Positions 63,651 to 64,000 of a stretch of 64,000 nucleotides of DNA are shown one piece after another. This stretch comes from CAMLJR01 sp964500675 (GTDB lineage: Bacteria; Pseudomonadota; Gammaproteobacteria; Pseudomonadales; CAMLJR01): assembly GCA_964500675.1 (NCBI GenBank), contig CAZCNY010000004.1:62001-126000 (forward strand), written 5' to 3'. A program made the translations under genes and the position numbers. Every line of letters starts with the position of its first letter. The first letter of the stretch is position 1. The notes under the pieces are model-generated. The model ran no database searches, was not told where the DNA came from, and saw only the letters and a list, made by a program, of their open reading frames with translations.

Positions 63651-64000
63651 TTAATCGTCGCGCATTACACGCCGCCAAAAGCGCGATAACAACAACGGAT
63701 CGCGCAAGGCTTCCACTTGCGTCCATGCTGGATAGGCATTGCGAAAATCGCCGCCGCGCATGTGCGCATCTTTTGCCGGATATAAACGGCCGCCGCCCTC
63801 ATGCACGATCGCATCGAGCCGCGCGAATAATTTCGCATTGAGTTTTTCGCGCTGCGGAAAATCGAGCGCGAGCGAAACGCCCGGCAATGGAAACGACAAC
63901 AGTCCCGGTGAAGGTTTGTCGCCGCAACGCTTTAATACGGCGAGAAAAGAGCCAGCATTGTGCGCGGCAATCGCGCGCAGCAGCTCGGGCATTGCGTCGC
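63651..64000 (-). CDS. FAD-linked oxidoreductase, DprE1-like, C-terminal part (runs off the window)
   Basis: The frame is open to the window edge. The visible about 116 C-terminal residues include FLAVLKRCGDKPSPGLLSF, LALDFPQ, LDAIVHEGGGRLYPAKDAHM and WRRVMRD. These match the end of D-arabinono-lactone-oxidase/DprE1-type FAD enzymes, which oxidise the 2-OH of decaprenyl-phosphoryl ribose. The N-terminal FAD-binding domain lies outside. It precedes the DprE2-like gene by 18 bases. Confidence 0.8.
   Translation of the reverse strand, partial: DAMPELLRAIAAHNAGSFLAVLKRCGDKPSPGLLSFPLPGVSLALDFPQREKLNAKLFARLDAIVHEGGGRLYPAKDAHMRGGDFRNAYPAWTQVEALRDPLLLSRFWRRVMRDD

Noticed and set aside
1..64000. CRISPR arrays, tRNA or rRNA genes and insertion sequences
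   Set aside because: No regularly spaced repeats, no cloverleaf-like sequence recognised, and no transposase motifs were found on reading either strand; small RNAs cannot be excluded by eye.

Overview
The window reads as a chromosomal segment of a gammaproteobacterium of moderate to high GC. Two things point there. The first is a nearly complete MSHA-type (mannose-sensitive haemagglutinin) type IV pilus locus. The second is the gene order glnE - ilvE - waaF - waaC - waaG - waaP, which I recall from Pseudomonas. The exact genus cannot be set from the sequence. No rRNA, tRNA, CRISPR array or insertion sequence was found.

Layout. (1) 1-176: the start of rpmB (ribosomal protein L28) on the minus strand, with its promoter. 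(2) 520-17709: the msh locus, one dense plus-strand series. It runs mshI (PilM-like), a PilN-like gene, mshJ, mshK, mshL (secretin), mshM, mshN, mshE (ATPase), mshG (platform), an mshB-position prepilin, then mshA (major pilin), mshC, mshD, mshO, mshP and mshQ (large tip-type protein with an L-type-lectin-like region). A VapBC-type toxin-antitoxin module sits between the mshB-position gene and mshA, followed by a second copy of the 3' end of the mshB-like gene. Two nearly identical palindromic repeat units are built in frame into the leader peptides of mshO and mshP. (3) 17779-20787: glnE. (4) About 20.8-43.6 kb: a surface-polysaccharide island lying between glnE and ilvE. It holds a lipoprotein gene, two acyltransferase-3 proteins, an unknown polytopic protein, four sulfotransferases, several glycosyltransferases including three paralogues of one family, a methyltransferase, an ABC-type polysaccharide exporter (wzm-wzt), dTDP-rhamnose genes rfbD-rfbA-rfbC, a 41-codon wzm stump and a GtrA protein. 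(5) 43771-55446: ilvE and the LPS core genes: waaF, waaC, an L,D-transpeptidase-like gene, waaG, a giant waaP fused to two more kinase-like domains, further glycosyltransferases and a probable O-antigen ligase. (6) 55459-60162: a methyltransferase, then a wbpV-wbpL-wbpM-like set that starts O-chain synthesis on undecaprenyl phosphate. (7) 60178-64000, minus strand: a GtrA protein, an FAD amine-oxidase-like enzyme, an epimerase, and a short-chain dehydrogenase next to the C-terminus of an FAD-linked oxidoreductase. The last two resemble the DprE2/DprE1 pair of mycobacterial decaprenyl-phosphoryl-arabinose synthesis.

How the parts work together. The msh genes build an adhesive or twitching pilus. 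The remaining loci build and export LPS: rhamnose precursor (rfbDAC; no rfbB is visible), initiation (wbpL/wbpM), chain assembly and decoration by glycosyltransferases, sulfotransferases, acyltransferases and methyltransferases, ABC export (wzm/wzt), and ligation to a phosphorylated heptose core. The likeliest new biology is the predicted sulfated O-polysaccharide with its three non-canonical GT2 paralogues, the triple-kinase core protein, and the repeat-built prepilin leaders.
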